From Prevotella sp. UBA2456 (GTDB lineage Bacteria > Bacteroidota > Bacteroidia > Bacteroidales > Bacteroidaceae): a DNA stretch of 26,211 nucleotides. Shown in pieces: positions 1 through 7,113 of the stretch. The stretch spans positions 2,054 to 28,264 of the forward strand of contig DDPY01000028.1 in NCBI GenBank assembly GCA_002342415.1, in the 5' to 3' direction. The notes below the pieces were generated by a model. It saw only the letters and a list, made by a program, of their open reading frames with translations, did not search any database and had not been told where the DNA came from. Both the position numbers and the translations under genes were made by a program. Every line of letters begins with the position of its first letter. The first letter of the stretch is position 1.

Positions 1-335
1 CACCCGACGTGCTCGACTACATTCTGTCGCTACTCGTGATTCGCGACGAGAAGATTACCACCGAGGGCATTCACGAACTGCGCAAGCAGATTGACGATTT
101 GGACAACCAACTGATGGAACTGTTGGCCAAGCGGATGCGCGTATGCCGCGAGATTGGTACCTACAAGAAAGAGCACAACATGACGGTGTTGCAGCCTACC
201 CGCTACAACGAGATTCTCGACAAGCGCGGAGCCCAGGGTGCGCTGTTCCAGATGGACACCGACTTCGTGAAAACAGTGTTCGAGGCCGTACACCAAGAGT
301 CGGTACGCCAGCAAATGGAGATTATCAACAAGTAA
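1..335 (+). CDS. DAHP synthase / chorismate mutase, C-terminal end (partial, copy 1)
   Basis: The reading frame is open from the window edge (codons begin at position 3) and ends with TAA at 333-335, so only the last ~110 residues are present. They match the C-terminal chorismate mutase (AroQ-type) part of the complete protein at 8284-9348, at about 75% identity in my manual alignment. Shared blocks include LRKQID-LDNQLMELLAKRM and VCREIG-YKKEHNMTVLQ, the helical core with the conserved Arg and Lys residues of AroQ mutases. The full enzyme would join erythrose-4-phosphate and phosphoenolpyruvate and also convert chorismate to prephenate. The prephenate dehydrogenase gene follows after 50 bases. 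A GTG at position 9 is an internal valine, not a start. The DAHP synthase domain lies outside the window, so its integrity cannot be judged. Confidence 0.9.
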   Translation, partial: PDVLDYILSLLVIRDEKITTEGIHELRKQIDDLDNQLMELLAKRMRVCREIGTYKKEHNMTVLQPTRYNEILDKRGAQGALFQMDTDFVKTVFEAVHQESVRQQMEIINK

Positions 336-384
336 CCATCACCACCCACCATTCACCATTCAACACCCAACATTCAACACCCAA
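336..384. repeat. Seven tandem heptamers between the two genes
   Basis: The 49 bases after the stop codon divide exactly into seven 7-base units: CCATCAC, CACCCAC, CATTCAC, CATTCAA, CACCCAA, CATTCAA, CACCCAA. One G then precedes the ATG at 386. Read on the other strand, the last four units have the form TTGnnTG (TTGAATG, TTGGGTG). They resemble in period and pattern the TTGACAG/TTGAGAG arrays at 12401 and 13303. The equivalent spacer in the paralogous operon (9349-9415) holds a different repeat. Confidence 0.75.
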
Positions 385-385
385 G

Positions 386-1180
386 ATGAAGATACTTGTA
401 TTAGGAGCAGGCAAAATGGGAAGTTTCTTCCTGGACCTGCTGAGTTTCGAGCACGAGACGGCCGTCTACGAGAAAGACCCGAAGCGCATGCGGTTTACGT
501 ATAACTGCCAACGGTTTACCAAGCTGGAGGAAATCAAGGAGTTCCGACCCAACCTGGTCATCAATGCCGTGACCCTGAAATATACCATCTCGGCATTCAA
601 GGAGATCATCCCTTTCATCCCAGACGACTGCATCATCAGCGATATAGCCAGCGTAAAAACCAACCTGCAGGAGTTTTACGAACAGGCCGGCCATCCCTAT
701 GTGTCAACCCACCCTATGTTCGGCCCCACCTTTGCCAACCTGAACCAACTGTCGGAAGAGAATGCCATCATCATCAGCGAGGGCGACTATATGGGGCGCA
801 TCTTCTTCAAAGACCTCTACCAGCGGCTGGATCTGAACATCTACGAATACACCTTCGAGGAACACGACAAGACGGTGGCCTACTCGCTGTCCATCCCCTT
901 CGTCTCGACCTTCGTCTTCGCTGCCGTCATGAAACACCAGGATGCGCCGGGCACCACCTTCAAGCGCCATATGCGCATTGCCAAGGGAGTGCTCAACGAG
1001 GATGACTATCTGTTGCAGGAGATTCTCTTCAACCCCTATACGCCAGGACAGGTGTCGAAGATACGCACCGAACTGAAAGAATTGCTCGAAATCATCGACA
1101 ACAAAGATGCCAAGGGCATGCAGGCCTATCTGCGGAAAATACGCAACAACGTGAGCCGCGACATTGAAATAAACAGATAG
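386..1180 (+). CDS. tyrA: Prephenate dehydrogenase, copy 1
   Basis: This 264-residue protein probably oxidises and decarboxylates prephenate to 4-hydroxyphenylpyruvate in tyrosine synthesis. It opens with a Rossmann NAD(P)-binding motif (ILVLGAGKMGSFF, residues 3-15) and carries the conserved STHPMFGPTF block near residue 108. A helical C-terminal domain follows, with no ACT regulatory domain. The ATG at 386 is chosen because its paralog at 9416 starts at the same residue and is the same length; the longer open frame upstream overlaps the previous gene and is spurious. It is about 84% identical to the 9416 copy by manual comparison, so the duplication is not recent. It is probably cotranscribed with the preceding DAHP synthase/chorismate mutase gene. 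The upstream control region is outside the window. Confidence 0.9.
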   Translation: MKILVLGAGKMGSFFLDLLSFEHETAVYEKDPKRMRFTYNCQRFTKLEEIKEFRPNLVINAVTLKYTISAFKEIIPFIPDDCIISDIASVKTNLQEFYEQAGHPYVSTHPMFGPTFANLNQLSEENAIIISEGDYMGRIFFKDLYQRLDLNIYEYTFEEHDKTVAYSLSIPFVSTFVFAAVMKHQDAPGTTFKRHMRIAKGVLNEDDYLLQEILFNPYTPGQVSKIRTELKELLEIIDNKDAKGMQAYLRKIRNNVSRDIEINR

Positions 1181-1208
1181 AAACGCATCATTTCTCAGAA
1201 ACATTGCT

Positions 1209-1216
1209 TATCTTTG
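1209..1216 (+). promoter_or_regulatory. Bacteroidota -7 promoter element
   Basis: TATCTTTG matches the TAnnTTTG -7 element and lies about 20 bases before the ATG at 1237. I do not see a good -33 element. It suggests the next gene has its own promoter and argues against a start at 1204. Confidence 0.55.
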
Positions 1217-1236
1217 TGCCATGTTTCAAAAGAAAG

Positions 1237-2181
1237 ATGATGTCATTTTCTGTTTTACTGGTTACTATCTTTACTGTCGTTGAGCTGAACTGCGAGAACC
1301 TGTTCGACTGTCAGCACGACTCGCTGAAAAACGACTATGAGTATCTTCCCGATGCGATGCGGCATTGGGACAAAGGGAAATATTGGACGAAACTTAACCA
1401 CATCGGGCAGGAAATCATCTCGTGTGGTGAGCAGGAAGATGGCTGGCAGGTGCCCGACCTGGTGGCGCTGTGCGAGGTGGAAAACGACACCGTGCTGCAC
1501 GACCTGACCAAACGGTCGCTGCTGCGCAAGGCCCGCTATGAATATGTGATGACCCACTCGCCCGACACGCGAGGCATCGATGTGGCTTTGTTGTACTCGC
1601 CCTTCTCGTTTGCCCTGCTTCACAGCCATGCCATCACCGTGGAACCCTATGCCAACCACGGTCCCACGCGCGACATTCTCTATGCCGCGGGACAGTTGAC
1701 AACGGGCGACACGCTGCATGTGTTTGTGGTTCATGCCCCCAGCCGCTATGGCGGAGAACGTGCATCGCGCCCTTATCGCCTAAGGGTGGCCGACAAGTTA
1801 TGTGCCGCAATAGACTCTATCCGCACGTTGTCGCCACAAGCAAAGATACTCATGACGGGCGACTTCAACGATTATTCGGACAATGCCTCCATCGCCAGAA
1901 TAGAAAAGCAAGAGATGACCGACGTGTCGCGACATGCAGCAGGCACGCACGGCGCCAAGGGTACCTACCGCTATCAGGGCGAATGGGGCAGCCTGGATCA
2001 TATCATCGTCAGCGAACCGTTGCGTCGTCGCCTGCAGGACTGCCGCATCAACGACCAGCCCTTCCTGCTAGAGAAGGATGAGAAATACGGCGGCGTACAG
2101 CCCAAGCGCAATTATAAGGGATTCAAATATAACCGTGGCTACAGCGACCATCTGCCACTCGTAGCGCGATTCTCGCTATAA
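1237..2181 (+). CDS. Endonuclease/exonuclease/phosphatase family protein
   Basis: This protein of about 314 residues belongs to the Mg-dependent EEP fold (the DNase I/exonuclease III superfamily). Visible motifs in order are VELNCENLFD (first strand, N and E ligands), LCEVEND (catalytic Glu), DVALLY, VHAPSRYGG (His), MTGDFNDYSD (the GDFND metal and catalytic motif), GSLDHIIV and the C-terminal SDHLP. All key residues are present. It may cleave nucleic acid or hydrolyse another phosphodiester; the substrate cannot be told from sequence. ATG codons at 1237 and 1240 are both possible starts; a start at 1204 would place the -7 promoter element inside the gene. The hydrophobic N-terminus (SFSVLLVTIFTVV) could be a weak signal peptide or simply the buried first strand. 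Confidence 0.85.
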   Translation: MMSFSVLLVTIFTVVELNCENLFDCQHDSLKNDYEYLPDAMRHWDKGKYWTKLNHIGQEIISCGEQEDGWQVPDLVALCEVENDTVLHDLTKRSLLRKARYEYVMTHSPDTRGIDVALLYSPFSFALLHSHAITVEPYANHGPTRDILYAAGQLTTGDTLHVFVVHAPSRYGGERASRPYRLRVADKLCAAIDSIRTLSPQAKILMTGDFNDYSDNASIARIEKQEMTDVSRHAAGTHGAKGTYRYQGEWGSLDHIIVSEPLRRRLQDCRINDQPFLLEKDEKYGGVQPKRNYKGFKYNRGYSDHLPLVARFSL

Positions 2182-2207
2182 GGAGTACATAGGAACACAT
2201 GGGTATT

Positions 2208-2247
2208 CTCGCACCCACGTACCTACGTACCCTCGCACCCACGCACC
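2208..2247. repeat. Five tandem octamers
   Basis: Five consecutive 8-base units of the form nnCGyACC (CTCGCACC, CACGTACC, TACGTACC, CTCGCACC, CACGCACC) lie between the stop codons of two convergent genes. A sixth, degenerate unit may follow at 2248. The remaining spacer up to 2274 has a short GTG/CAC hairpin without a U tract in a useful position, so I do not call a terminator. Confidence 0.65.
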
Positions 2248-2274
2248 TTCGTGTCATCGAGCCACGAAAAAAAA

Positions 2275-4161
2275 TTATTTCATAAACTTCAGGCGAAGAC
2301 TGTTCAGCACCACGCTGACACTCGAACAAGCCATCAGCGCACTGGCCCACATGGGCGTAATCTGGAAGTCGATGCCAAAAATGCGCAACACGCCAGCTGC
2401 CAACGGGATGCAAACGATGTTGTAGATGAATGCCCAGAAGAGGTTCTGGTGAATCATACCCACCGTGCGACGCGACAAGGCGATGGCATCGGGAATGCGA
2501 CGGAGGTCGGTGCCCATCAGCGTGACTTGGGCTACATCCATCGCCACGTCGGTGCCCTGCCCCATGGCAATGCTCACGTCGGCAGCGGCCAGTGCCTGCG
2601 AGTCGTTGATGCCGTCGCCCACCATAGCCACGTGGCGCCCCTCCTGCTGCAGCCGCCTGACGAGGTTCTCCTTGTCCTGTGGCAGCACCTCGGCGTCGTA
2701 GTGGTCGATGTGAGCCTCGCGTGCCACCTGGGCCACGCGCTCTTTGCGGTCGCCACTGATCATGTAGACCTCGATGCCCTTAGCCTTCAGGGCGTCCATG
2801 GCCTCAGGGGCGTGGGGCTTTATGTGCTCGGTGGTGCCGTCGGTCTGGGTGATGGTGCCCGTCTTGTCGACCACCATGGCGTCGACCAGCCGCAGCTGTT
2901 CCAGTGCGGTGGCGTCCTTGATGAGTATGTTCTTCTCGGCAGCCTTGCCGATGCCCACCATGAGGGCTGTAGGCGTGGCCAGCCCCATGGCACAGGGACA
3001 GGCGATGACCAGCACGGAGACGGCTGAGAGGATGGCTTGTGGCAAAAAGGCATGTCCGCCGATGAGATACCAGCAGAGGAAGGTGAGCAGTGCGATACCA
3101 CCCACTGCGGGTACGAAGACAAGGGCAATCTTGTCTACCACGCGCTGTACGGGGGCTTTCGATCCCTGCGCCTCCTGCACCATGCGTATCATATTGGCAA
3201 GGACCGTCTTCTGGCCTACCTCCTCGGCCTTGAAGCGGAAGGTGCCTTGCTGCACGATGGTGCCTGCCAGCACCTTGTCGCCGGCGCGTTTCTCGACAGC
3301 TGCCGACTCGCCAGTCATCATCGACTCGTCAACGAGGGGCCTTACCCCTGAGCCCTCAGCCCAGGAGAGGGGAAGAACGGTGCCGTCGACGGGTATTTTC
3401 TCGCCGGGTCGCACTTCGATGGTGTCGCCTTTCTGCAGGGCTGAGATGGGTGTGTCGACGGGCATACCGTCGGCCACGAGATGGGCGGTCTTGGGCGTCA
3501 GTCCCATCAGTGCGCGGATGGAAGAGGCTGTGCCATGCTTGGCGCGCTCTTCTAAAAGCCGCCCCGTCAGCACGAAGGTGATAATCATGACCGAGGCATC
3601 GAACCATGTGTGCCACTCGATGCCCTGTGCACCCCAATAACTCTCGCCCCAGAAGGTATTGAAGGCGCTGAAGAGGAAGGAGATGCCGGTAGACAGTGCC
3701 ACCAGCGTGTCCATGTTGGCCGAGGCGTGCATGAGCTGGCGGGCAGCATTCACGTAGAACTGTCGCCCGCAATACACGATGTTCAGCAGCGCGAGGATGA
3801 GCATGAGCTGGTTCTGCGTGTCGCGCGTACCTATATATATATAGCCCATCGACAGCGCCATCACCGCCAAGGCGAAGAGCCAGGATGTGATTACCTTGTT
3901 GCGCAGGGTGGTATAGCTACGATGCTCGATGGCCTCGACGTTGCGGTCTTCCTCTATCACCATGTCGTAGCCAATCTGGCTGAGCGTCTCCTTCAACTGT
4001 CCGGGGGTGGTCTGTTGTTCGTCGTACTCTATCAAAGCAGTACGGGTGGCCAGGTTTACTGAAACCGTGGCCACACCGTCTGCTTGTTTGAGTCGCTTCT
4101 CAACGTTGGCTGCACATCCGGCACACATCATGCCTAATACAGCAAAAGTCTTACGCGTCAT
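2275..4161 (-). CDS. copA: Copper-type P1B ATPase lacking the nucleotide-binding domain
   Basis: This 628-residue membrane protein has the layout of a copper exporter. It has an N-terminal HMA domain with GMMCAGCAANVEKRL (CxxC, residues 10-24), several membrane helices and the actuator motif TGES. The transmembrane metal site is CPC (388-390), the phosphorylation motif DKTGT (D432), and the hinge motif GDGIND (515-520). The oddity is the stretch between D432 and GDGIND: about 84 residues rather than the roughly 190-200 usual in the family. Only about 16 residues separate DKTGT from the P-domain segment APEAMDALKAKGIEV. The ATP-binding N-domain with its HP motif is therefore absent, without a frameshift or stop. 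Whether it still transports copper is unclear. It starts 54 bases after the clostripain-like gene and probably shares its transcript. Confidence 0.88.
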   Translation of the reverse strand: MTRKTFAVLGMMCAGCAANVEKRLKQADGVATVSVNLATRTALIEYDEQQTTPGQLKETLSQIGYDMVIEEDRNVEAIEHRSYTTLRNKVITSWLFALAVMALSMGYIYIGTRDTQNQLMLILALLNIVYCGRQFYVNAARQLMHASANMDTLVALSTGISFLFSAFNTFWGESYWGAQGIEWHTWFDASVMIITFVLTGRLLEERAKHGTASSIRALMGLTPKTAHLVADGMPVDTPISALQKGDTIEVRPGEKIPVDGTVLPLSWAEGSGVRPLVDESMMTGESAAVEKRAGDKVLAGTIVQQGTFRFKAEEVGQKTVLANMIRMVQEAQGSKAPVQRVVDKIALVFVPAVGGIALLTFLCWYLIGGHAFLPQAILSAVSVLVIACPCAMGLATPTALMVGIGKAAEKNILIKDATALEQLRLVDAMVVDKTGTITQTDGTTEHIKPHAPEAMDALKAKGIEVYMISGDRKERVAQVAREAHIDHYDAEVLPQDKENLVRRLQQEGRHVAMVGDGINDSQALAAADVSIAMGQGTDVAMDVAQVTLMGTDLRRIPDAIALSRRTVGMIHQNLFWAFIYNIVCIPLAAGVLRIFGIDFQITPMWASALMACSSVSVVLNSLRLKFMK

Positions 4162-4215
4162 TGTTGGTCTTTTCTTGTCTTGTCTGTTGATGAGAATGAA
4201 TTCAGGGTCAACACC

Positions 4216-5937
4216 TTAGTAACTGCCGTCACCATAGGTCACATCTCTCACTACGTCGCCCTCGTCATTGTAAGGAGGATTGTTCAGGGGCACGCCGGGG
4301 TTCTTCAGCATCCACTTGCTCCAGCCCGTCTGCTTGTCAAAGTAGAGGGCCTTGTAGGTGGCATCCCAGTTGAACCAGGCTCTGTTGTCGTCAAACGTGA
4401 AGTTCTCCTGGTTGGTGAGCTTGTAGGTCGGGTCCATCCAGGTGACGGAGTAGATGTCGCCGTTGTCGAGAATAATCTGTGAGAAGTAGGGGTCGGTTTT
4501 TGCATCCGTGCCACTGCCGGCCTTGATGGCATTCATGATGGCGGCATGCTCCTCGGTGTAGGTTTTGTTCAGGTTCATCGCCTTGCTGTTGAATCCGATG
4601 GTCACGCTGTAGGTGAGGTTCTGGCTGCTTCCGTTGACGGGATCCATCGAGAAGCTGTAGTCGCCGTGACCGATCATGGCTGCCTTGACGGCTGTTGCCA
4701 TCTTGTCCACCAGTGTGGCAAACTCGGTGTTGTTGGGGAAGGCATAGGTCTTGAGCTTCTGCAGGTAGTCCATCACGTCGTAGAAGGAGTCCTGGTTTAC
4801 AAACTGGTAGCAGCTGCTGGCAGCCTTGGTGAAGCCTTCGGTGGCCGACACGTCCTGCTTGACCATGAAGTCGACGACGTCCTTCAGTGCGGCATACACA
4901 GCGTCTATCTTGCTCATGTCGGTCAGTGTGTAGTCGATGTTCTTCAAGAAAATCTCAGTCTTGTCCTTTAAATACATCTCGCGCTTCTCTTTAAGTAAGT
5001 CTGTGAGATAGCTGTTAGCCAGGGTGGCCATGTTGTCCTTCGTGGCGCTGTTCATCTTCTGTACCAGCAGACCGTGGTTGCTGGCTGTCACCGAGTGGCT
5101 CGAACCAAGCACATAGGGTGCGCAGTCCTTCACCTCGCCCAGCACCTCAAGGTTGTTCATCAGGCAGCAGTCGAAGTAGAGCATCTGTATCTTGCTGCGC
5201 TGGTCGGCAGTGAGCATGTTGAAGGCCTGTGCAATCTCGCGCGGCGACATGCAGGGCTTTCCTTTGAGGTTGTCGTCGTACATGATGCCACGTGTGGTGG
5301 GTGCCTTGGAAGCAGTCGACTTGTCATAGTCAACAGTCGGCTCGTAGGCACCGCCGTGGTCACCGATGGCCAGGATGAAGGTCTTGGCCTGAGGTGCCTG
5401 CTGCATGGCCCACTGGATGAAGTTGGCCATATTCTGGGGGTCGTACATCTTGAAGTTTTCATCGCCAAACTTGTAAGGGCTGAGGTCGAGGAAGGCCTTC
5501 TGCCCCCAGGCGATTGCGATGCCCTGAGTTTGGTTGATGCTTTGGGGATTGATCATGCTCGGCGTGAGCTCAAAGCGATACACCTTGCCGTAGTCGCCGC
5601 TCAGCTGGTAGTTGAAGGTGGGATCTGTTTTCTTGCTCTTGGCAAACGTCTTGGCAAATTCCTCCTCGCTTGAGTACTTGTACTGTGCAAAGTAGCGCAC
5701 GTTCTTGTAGTCCTTTAACATATAGGCGGCGCGGATGAAGTCGCTCTCTGCGTCACCGTCCAGGTCGCCGCCACCTACGGCATACGATAGAATGACGACA
5801 TCGGCACTGGTGTTGGCACCACCGCCATTGTAACCTCCATTGTCGTTGCTGTTGTTGTCGTCTTTGCTACAGGCGGCCAGCACAAAACCACCAAACAGCA
5901 GGATGGCAGCTGCAAAAAATAAATTTTTCTTTTTCAT
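4216..5937 (-). CDS. Clostripain-family (C11) cysteine protease lipoprotein
   Basis: This protein of about 573 residues is predicted to be a secreted protease. It begins with a lipoprotein signal peptide: a KKK n-region, a hydrophobic stretch and the lipobox LAAC with C23. SKDDNNSND follows, a Ser plus acidic run typical of Bacteroidota surface-exposed lipoproteins. A low-complexity Asn/Gly linker precedes the protease domain. The C11 catalytic pair is visible as His in AIGDHGG (H194) and Cys in YFDCCLMNN (C258 by alignment to the usual DxC pattern). The ATG at 5937 gives the proper signal peptide; the in-frame ATG at 5964 would add nine residues ahead of it. A -7 promoter element lies about 50 bases upstream, and the copper ATPase gene follows. 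The substrate is unknown. Confidence 0.88.
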   Translation of the reverse strand: MKKKNLFFAAAILLFGGFVLAACSKDDNNSNDNGGYNGGGANTSADVVILSYAVGGGDLDGDAESDFIRAAYMLKDYKNVRYFAQYKYSSEEEFAKTFAKSKKTDPTFNYQLSGDYGKVYRFELTPSMINPQSINQTQGIAIAWGQKAFLDLSPYKFGDENFKMYDPQNMANFIQWAMQQAPQAKTFILAIGDHGGAYEPTVDYDKSTASKAPTTRGIMYDDNLKGKPCMSPREIAQAFNMLTADQRSKIQMLYFDCCLMNNLEVLGEVKDCAPYVLGSSHSVTASNHGLLVQKMNSATKDNMATLANSYLTDLLKEKREMYLKDKTEIFLKNIDYTLTDMSKIDAVYAALKDVVDFMVKQDVSATEGFTKAASSCYQFVNQDSFYDVMDYLQKLKTYAFPNNTEFATLVDKMATAVKAAMIGHGDYSFSMDPVNGSSQNLTYSVTIGFNSKAMNLNKTYTEEHAAIMNAIKAGSGTDAKTDPYFSQIILDNGDIYSVTWMDPTYKLTNQENFTFDDNRAWFNWDATYKALYFDKQTGWSKWMLKNPGVPLNNPPYNDEGDVVRDVTYGDGSY

Positions 5938-5988
5938 CGTTTTTTCTTTTATACCTATTATCATATAGTAATTGTCTTAAAAACGCTG

Positions 5989-5996
5989 CAAAGGTA
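5989..5996 (-). promoter_or_regulatory. -7 promoter element for the clostripain-like gene
   Basis: Read on the minus strand this is TACCTTTG, matching TAnnTTTG. It lies 51 bases before the ATG at 5937. No -33 element at the usual distance is convincing. It is divergent from the attenuator promoter at 6037-6068. Confidence 0.5.
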
Positions 5997-6036
5997 GTGA
6001 AAAAATATTTCACTGGAAAAATTTTCTTTCAAAAAG

Positions 6037-6068
6037 TTTGCACGTTTCACAGAAATGTATTACTTTTG
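6037..6068 (+). promoter_or_regulatory. Promoter of the aromatic amino acid operon
   Basis: A TTTG -33 element (6037-6040) and a TACTTTTG -7 element (6061-6068) are separated by 20 bases, a close fit to the Bacteroidota promoter. The transcript should begin near 6072-6075, giving a leader of nearly 200 bases before the first enzyme gene. Confidence 0.75.
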
Positions 6069-6096
6069 CAACCGAAATGCAAAAATTACGAGCAAT

Positions 6097-6162
6097 ATGA
6101 CAATTCAGAATGCATACTTTTACGGCTTTTATTTTTACTTTGCAGCACCCTGTGAAGCGTAA
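6097..6162 (+). CDS. Phe/Tyr-rich leader peptide of an attenuator
   Basis: This is a 21-codon open frame from ATG (6097-6099) to TAA (6160-6162). Residues 7-15 read YFYGFYFYF: four Phe and four Tyr in nine codons. The rest is MTIQNA before and AAPCEA after. It is analogous in logic to the enterobacterial pheL leader peptide, but the mix of Phe and Tyr matches the downstream operon, which makes both amino acids. Its ATG overlaps the stop of a 7-codon ORF beginning at 6077 (ATGA junction), so translation could be coupled. The last codons (6151-6159) are also one strand of the antiterminator. The peptide itself is expected to have no function apart from sensing charged tRNA-Phe and tRNA-Tyr. Confidence 0.88.
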   Translation: MTIQNAYFYGFYFYFAAPCEA

Positions 6163-6213
6163 GGCCGTATATCGTTGCAGAATGGAAGAAAAGAGATAGG
6201 GTCCCGCTTCACA
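6121..6213 (+). promoter_or_regulatory. Attenuator: pause stem and antiterminator
   Basis: Two alternative stems can be drawn. Pause-type stem: 6121-6129 (TACGGCTTT, within the aromatic codons) with 6161-6169 (AAGGCCGTA), nine pairs including one G-U. Antiterminator: 6151-6159 (TGTGAAGCG, the last three sense codons) with 6205-6213 (CGCTTCACA), nine perfect pairs. The latter uses the 5' arm of the terminator. A ribosome stalled at Phe/Tyr codons covers 6121-6129 and leaves the antiterminator free. A ribosome reaching the stop codon covers 6151-6159 and lets the terminator form. Confidence 0.82.
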
Positions 6214-6238
6214 AACAAGTGAAAGCGGGAATTTTTTT
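6203..6238 (+). terminator. Intrinsic terminator of the Phe/Tyr attenuator
   Basis: CCCGCTTCAC (6203-6212) pairs with GTGAAAGCGGG (6219-6229) with a single bulged A and a 6-base loop. AA and seven T residues (6232-6238) follow. It lies 33 bases before the prephenate dehydratase start, so termination would shut off the operon. Its 5' arm is shared with the antiterminator. Confidence 0.88.
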
Positions 6239-6270
6239 AAATTAAAGAATAGAATCAATATTAAGTATAA

Positions 6271-7113
6271 ATGAAAAGAATAGCCATACAGGGACTGACG
6301 GGTTCGTTCCACGACATTGCGGCCCACCTCTACTTCGAGGGTGAACAGATACAGCTGGAGTGCTGCTCCACGTTTGAGCAGGTGTTCGAGAGCATCCATA
6401 AAGACCCTACGATGATAGGCATGACAGCTATCGAGAATACGATAGCCGGTTCGCTGTTGCACAACTACGAACTGTTGCGCGAGAGCGGCACCACTATTGT
6501 GGGAGAGCACAAGCTGCACATCACCCATTGCATCTGCTGTCTGCCCGACGACGATTGGAGCACCATCAGCGAGGTACACTCCCATCCAGTGGCCCTGATG
6601 CAGTGTCGTCAGTTTCTGGCTCAGCATCCGCAGATGAAGAATGTCGAGGCAGAGGATACGGCAGGTTCAGCCAAGATGATAGCCGAGGAGGGTAGGCGTG
6701 GCTGGGCAGCCATCTGTCATGCTGAGGCCGCACGGCTCTACGGGCTGAAGGTGCTCGAAGATCATATTGAGGACAACAAGCATAACTTCACTCGATTCCT
6801 GGTGGTCTCGAATCCCAACAAGGCCGACCTGCTGCGTCCCCTGACTGAGACTAACAAGGCGAGCATCGTCTTCTCGCTGCCTCACGAGGAAGGCTCGCTG
6901 AGCCATGTGCTCGCCATTCTCTCATTCTATAAGATAAACCTGACGAAGATTCAGTCGTTGCCCATCATCGGGCGCGAATGGGAGTACCTGTTCTATGTCG
7001 ATGTGATGTACGACGACCTGACGCGCTATCGTCAGTCTATTGATGCGATTATTCCACTGACCAAAGACTTTAAAATATTAGGAGAATACAAAGATGGAAA
7101 ACAAACCATGTAA
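6271..7113 (+). CDS. pheA: Prephenate dehydratase with ACT domain
   Basis: This 280-residue monofunctional enzyme converts prephenate to phenylpyruvate for phenylalanine synthesis. The catalytic domain spans about residues 3-183, with HSHPVALMQC (104-112), DTAGSAKMIAE (129-139) and the TRF motif (174-176) containing the catalytic threonine. A C-terminal ACT domain (about 197-275) should bind Phe for feedback control. Its effector-site motif reads KIQSLP where many family members have KIESRP, so sensitivity to Phe may differ; this may be normal in the lineage. There is no fused chorismate mutase, which is supplied by the gene at 8284. It is first in the operon, 33 bases after the attenuator terminator, and its end overlaps the next gene by 20 bases. 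Confidence 0.95.
   Translation: MKRIAIQGLTGSFHDIAAHLYFEGEQIQLECCSTFEQVFESIHKDPTMIGMTAIENTIAGSLLHNYELLRESGTTIVGEHKLHITHCICCLPDDDWSTISEVHSHPVALMQCRQFLAQHPQMKNVEAEDTAGSAKMIAEEGRRGWAAICHAEAARLYGLKVLEDHIEDNKHNFTRFLVVSNPNKADLLRPLTETNKASIVFSLPHEEGSLSHVLAILSFYKINLTKIQSLPIIGREWEYLFYVDVMYDDLTRYRQSIDAIIPLTKDFKILGEYKDGKQTM

Noticed and set aside
143..385. Long upstream extension of the first tyrA frame
   Set aside because: It overlaps the chorismate mutase coding region in another frame and runs through heptamer repeats; the paralog starts at the ATG equivalent to 386.
1204..1236. TTG start at 1204 for the EEP-family gene
   Set aside because: It would place the TATCTTTG promoter element inside the coding sequence; ATG 1237 or 1240 fits the family N-terminus.
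2248..2274. Intrinsic terminator between the two convergent genes
   Set aside because: The short GTG/CAC hairpin has an A run on the plus strand, and on the minus strand the T run comes before the hairpin, so neither direction fits.
2251..3640. Long open frames on the plus strand opposite the copper ATPase
   Set aside because: They are shadows of a GC-rich gene with clear ATPase motifs on the minus strand; their products show no domain.
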